Positions 8,119-10,101 of a stretch of 10,101 bases of DNA are shown piece by piece. This stretch comes from Chloroflexota bacterium (lineage in GTDB: Bacteria > Chloroflexota > Limnocylindria > Limnocylindrales > CSP1-4): assembly GCA_013813905.1 (NCBI GenBank), contig JACCQX010000061.1, positions 1 to 10,101 of the forward strand, given 5' to 3'. The notes under the pieces are model-generated. The model searched no databases, was not told where the DNA came from, and saw nothing but the letters and a program-made list of their open reading frames with translations. Positions within the stretch are counted from its first letter, which is position 1. Every line of letters starts with the position of its first letter. Made by a program: the position numbers and the translations under genes.

Positions 8119-8889
8119 TCAGCCGCGGCCACTCTTCTCCGCGCGGTCCTTGGCCGGCTCGGGTGTGACGTCCTCCCCCTCGTGGGCTGCGGAACCCTCG
8201 CCGGCAAGTGCGCCTTCCTTCTTGGCCTCGCTGATGAGCGACTGGTCCCGCTCGGCGTACACCTCATCGATGATGCCGTAGTCCTTGGCCTCGCCCGGTG
8301 CCATGAAGTAGTCACGTTCCGTGTCCTTGACGATCTTGTCCACCGGCTGCCCGGTGTGGCGCGCCAGGATCCGGTGGTTGGCATTGATGAGCTCCTCGAG
8401 CTCGCGTACCTGGATCAGGATGTCCGGCGTGTTGCCCCGGAAGCCGCCCGAGCCCTGGTGGATCATGATCCGGCTGTTGGGCAGCGCGTAGCGCTTGCCC
8501 TTGGCCCCCGCCGCGAGCAGGACCGCCGCCATGGAGGCGGCCATACCGATGCAGATGGTGCTGACCGGTGCCCGCAGGTATTGCATCGTGTCGTAGATGG
8601 CCAGCCCGGCAGTCACCACCCCACCGGGCGAGTTGATGTAGAGGCTGATGTCCCGATCGGGATCCTCGGCCTCCAGATGAAGCAGCTGCGCGATGATGAG
8701 GTTGGCCATGTGGTCCTCGATCGCGTCGCCCAGGAAGATGATGCGCTCCTTGAGCAGCCGGCTGTAGATGTCGTAGGCCCGCTCGCCGCGACTGGAGGTC
8801 TCGATCACCATGGGCACGAGCATGGCCCGGGCGCTGCCCGCCAGATGCAGGGCGGCCGAGCCCTGGGTCGGGATGAAAGGTCGGTTCAC
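8119..8889 (-). CDS. clpP: ClpP, proteolytic subunit of the Clp protease
   Basis: This is a serine peptidase of family S14 that forms a tetradecameric chamber working with ClpX. The triad is Ser119 (GMAASM), His144 (IMIHQ) and Asp193 (TERDYF). NSPGG (86-90) and the handle region [19 protein letters not shown] (162-180) are intact. The GTG start at 8889 overlaps the tig stop as GTGA, implying translational coupling, and gives 256 residues. ClpP proteins typically begin at or near MLVPMVIET, which is Met23 here (ATG at 8823). The first 22 residues may therefore be a propeptide or not translated; GAGGG upstream of the GTG mildly favours the longer form, while no good site precedes 8823. Residues from about 222 onward form a charged Glu/Ala/Gly-rich tail absent from many ClpPs. 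This single copy lies between tig and clpX. Confidence 0.97.
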   Translation of the reverse strand: MNRPFIPTQGSAALHLAGSARAMLVPMVIETSSRGERAYDIYSRLLKERIIFLGDAIEDHMANLIIAQLLHLEAEDPDRDISLYINSPGGVVTAGLAIYDTMQYLRAPVSTICIGMAASMAAVLLAAGAKGKRYALPNSRIMIHQGSGGFRGNTPDILIQVRELEELINANHRILARHTGQPVDKIVKDTERDYFMAPGEAKDYGIIDEVYAERDQSLISEAKKEGALAGEGSAAHEGEDVTPEPAKDRAEKSGRG

Positions 8890-10101
8890 GGTCGGCTGCC
8901 CTCGCTGACGGGGTCCTCAGCAGGGACGGCAGCAGCCGCATCGCCTTTGGTCTCCGTGGCCACGACGGCGGCCAGTGCCGCGGCCGTAGCAGCCGCCGCT
9001 GCCTCCTCCGCCTCGATGTCCTCCGCGTGGCGCACATCGCTGAACTCGGGGTGCTGCACGATGTAGCGGTCGATGAGCCCCTCCACGACCTGCGTCCGGC
9101 GGAGCTGCGAGCGCAGATACGACCGGCCCCGCTCGGACTCCAGGTACTCGACCAGGCGCGGATTGGACTCGGCCGACTGCCGGCCCCGTTCGATCTCAGC
9201 TTCGACCGCCTCATCGGGCACCTCGATGCCCTCCACGTCCGCCACCGCTCCCAGCACCAGCAGCACCTTCACCCGCTTCTCGGCCTGCTCGCGGTACTCG
9301 CCTCGGATGGCGGCCTCGTCGCGCTCGGTGACCCGCTGGTACTCCTCGAAACCGATCCGCTGCTCGGCGAGACGCACCTTCAGCTCGTCGATCATGACGT
9401 CCATCTCGCGCTCGACGAGGAGTTCCGGCACCTCCACCGTGGCGTTGGCCGCGGCGAACTCGATGATGTGGTCGGCGAAAGCGTGTCGCGCGCGGTCTCG
9501 TGCGCTGCGCTCGAGCCGGCGGGCGATCTCCAGGCGCAGGGTGGCGAGGTCAGCGTAGTTACCCAGGGAGCGCGCGAACTCGTCATCGAGCGCCGGCGGC
9601 TGCTTCTGGCGCAGCTCGCGCAGGACGATCGTGAACTCGACCTCCTGGCCAGCCAGCTTGGCCTCCCCGTAGTCCTCCGGGAAAGTGACGCTGAAGACCT
9701 TCTCCTCCTCCTCACGCAGGCCCACGAGCTGCGTCTCGAAGCCCGGGATCATGCGCTCCTTGCCGATGATCAGCGGGAAGCGCTCCGACTGGGCACCTTC
9801 GATGAGCGTGCCGTCCCGCCGACCCTCGAAGCCCACGACCGCGTAGTCACCGTCCTGCGCGCCGCGCCCCTCGACCGGCACGAGGCTTGCCTGCTGGTCG
9901 CGCAACTGCTCCACGACCGCCTCGACCTTGGCCTCGTCGACGTCCTCGACCTCGATGGTGAAGGGATAGCCGGAATATGCGCCCAGCTGCACCGTGGGGC
10001 GGACGGGCAGCGTCACCCGATATGCCGCCCCGTCGTGCTCATGGAAGCTGGTCCACTCGGGTGCCGGTATGGCCAGCACATCCAGCTCGCTCTCGCGCAG
10101 G
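8886..10101 (-). CDS. tig: Trigger factor, 5' end beyond the window
   Basis: Trigger factor is the ribosome-associated chaperone and peptidyl-prolyl isomerase that meets nascent chains at the exit tunnel. About 404 residues are visible. The frame is open through the right edge, and the N-terminal ribosome-binding domain lies almost entirely outside. The visible part begins within the end of that domain and the linker ([19 protein letters not shown]). The FKBP-type domain follows ([55 protein letters not shown]). Next is the helical C-terminal chaperone domain starting near [13 protein letters not shown] and running through the [20 protein letters not shown] region. The last 45 or so residues are an Ala/Glu-rich tail without clear fold. 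A GTG at 10079 could be misread as a start, but the same frame continues upstream with LRESELD and homologs have over 100 further residues. It is followed by clpP with a 4-nt overlap. Confidence 0.96.
   Translation of the reverse strand, partial: LRESELDVLAIPAPEWTSFHEHDGAAYRVTLPVRPTVQLGAYSGYPFTIEVEDVDEAKVEAVVEQLRDQQASLVPVEGRGAQDGDYAVVGFEGRRDGTLIEGAQSERFPLIIGKERMIPGFETQLVGLREEEEKVFSVTFPEDYGEAKLAGQEVEFTIVLRELRQKQPPALDDEFARSLGNYADLATLRLEIARRLERSARDRARHAFADHIIEFAAANATVEVPELLVEREMDVMIDELKVRLAEQRIGFEEYQRVTERDEAAIRGEYREQAEKRVKVLLVLGAVADVEGIEVPDEAVEAEIERGRQSAESNPRLVEYLESERGRSYLRSQLRRTQVVEGLIDRYIVQHPEFSDVRHAEDIEAEEAAAAATAAALAAVVATETKGDAAAAVPAEDPVSEGSRP

Overview
The window comes from a high-GC bacterial chromosome carrying ordinary housekeeping genes. 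GC is roughly two-thirds by eye, GTG starts are frequent, and every coding strand has long antisense open frames. The gene content, the ClpX, ClpP and DLH sequence style and a T-box leader in a high-GC genome suggest Chloroflexota (for example the Limnocylindria/Ellin6529 side), with Actinomycetota as the alternative. That placement is an inference from recalled family resemblance, not a search result.

Left block, minus strand, about 5200 down to 1. A valine-type T-box leader (about 5190-4945) precedes valS (valyl-tRNA synthetase). Three closely spaced genes follow in the same direction: an uncharacterised protein with a C-terminal zinc ribbon, a FmdB-type zinc-ribbon protein with a long disordered tail, and a YihY/BrkB-family membrane protein that runs off the left edge. 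The gaps are about 22, 8 and 28 nt with no visible internal terminator, so the four genes are probably one transcription unit under uncharged-tRNA(Val) control.

Middle, plus strand, 5255-6028. A dienelactone-hydrolase-family alpha/beta hydrolase is transcribed divergently from valS. Its upstream control region must lie in the same DNA that encodes the T-box leader on the other strand.

Right block, minus strand, 10101 down to 6701. This is the classic protein-quality-control cluster tig-clpP-clpX. Trigger factor is cut by the right edge, ClpP overlaps its stop codon by 4 nt (GTGA), and ClpX follows after a 116-nt gap. Beyond clpX lie about 240 nt with no recognisable gene, then a small reading frame (6067-6462) that looks like the orphaned C-terminal nuclease-like (PD-(D/E)XK-type) domain of a larger HTH-containing family, possibly a decayed gene.

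I see no CRISPR array, insertion sequence, rRNA, tRNA or phage gene, and no convincing new multi-gene system. The most informative features are the complete valS T-box, whose specifier, AG bulge, T-box sequence and terminator hairpin can all be read directly, the uncharacterised zinc-ribbon gene co-transcribed with valS, and the orphan nuclease-like fragment downstream of clpX.
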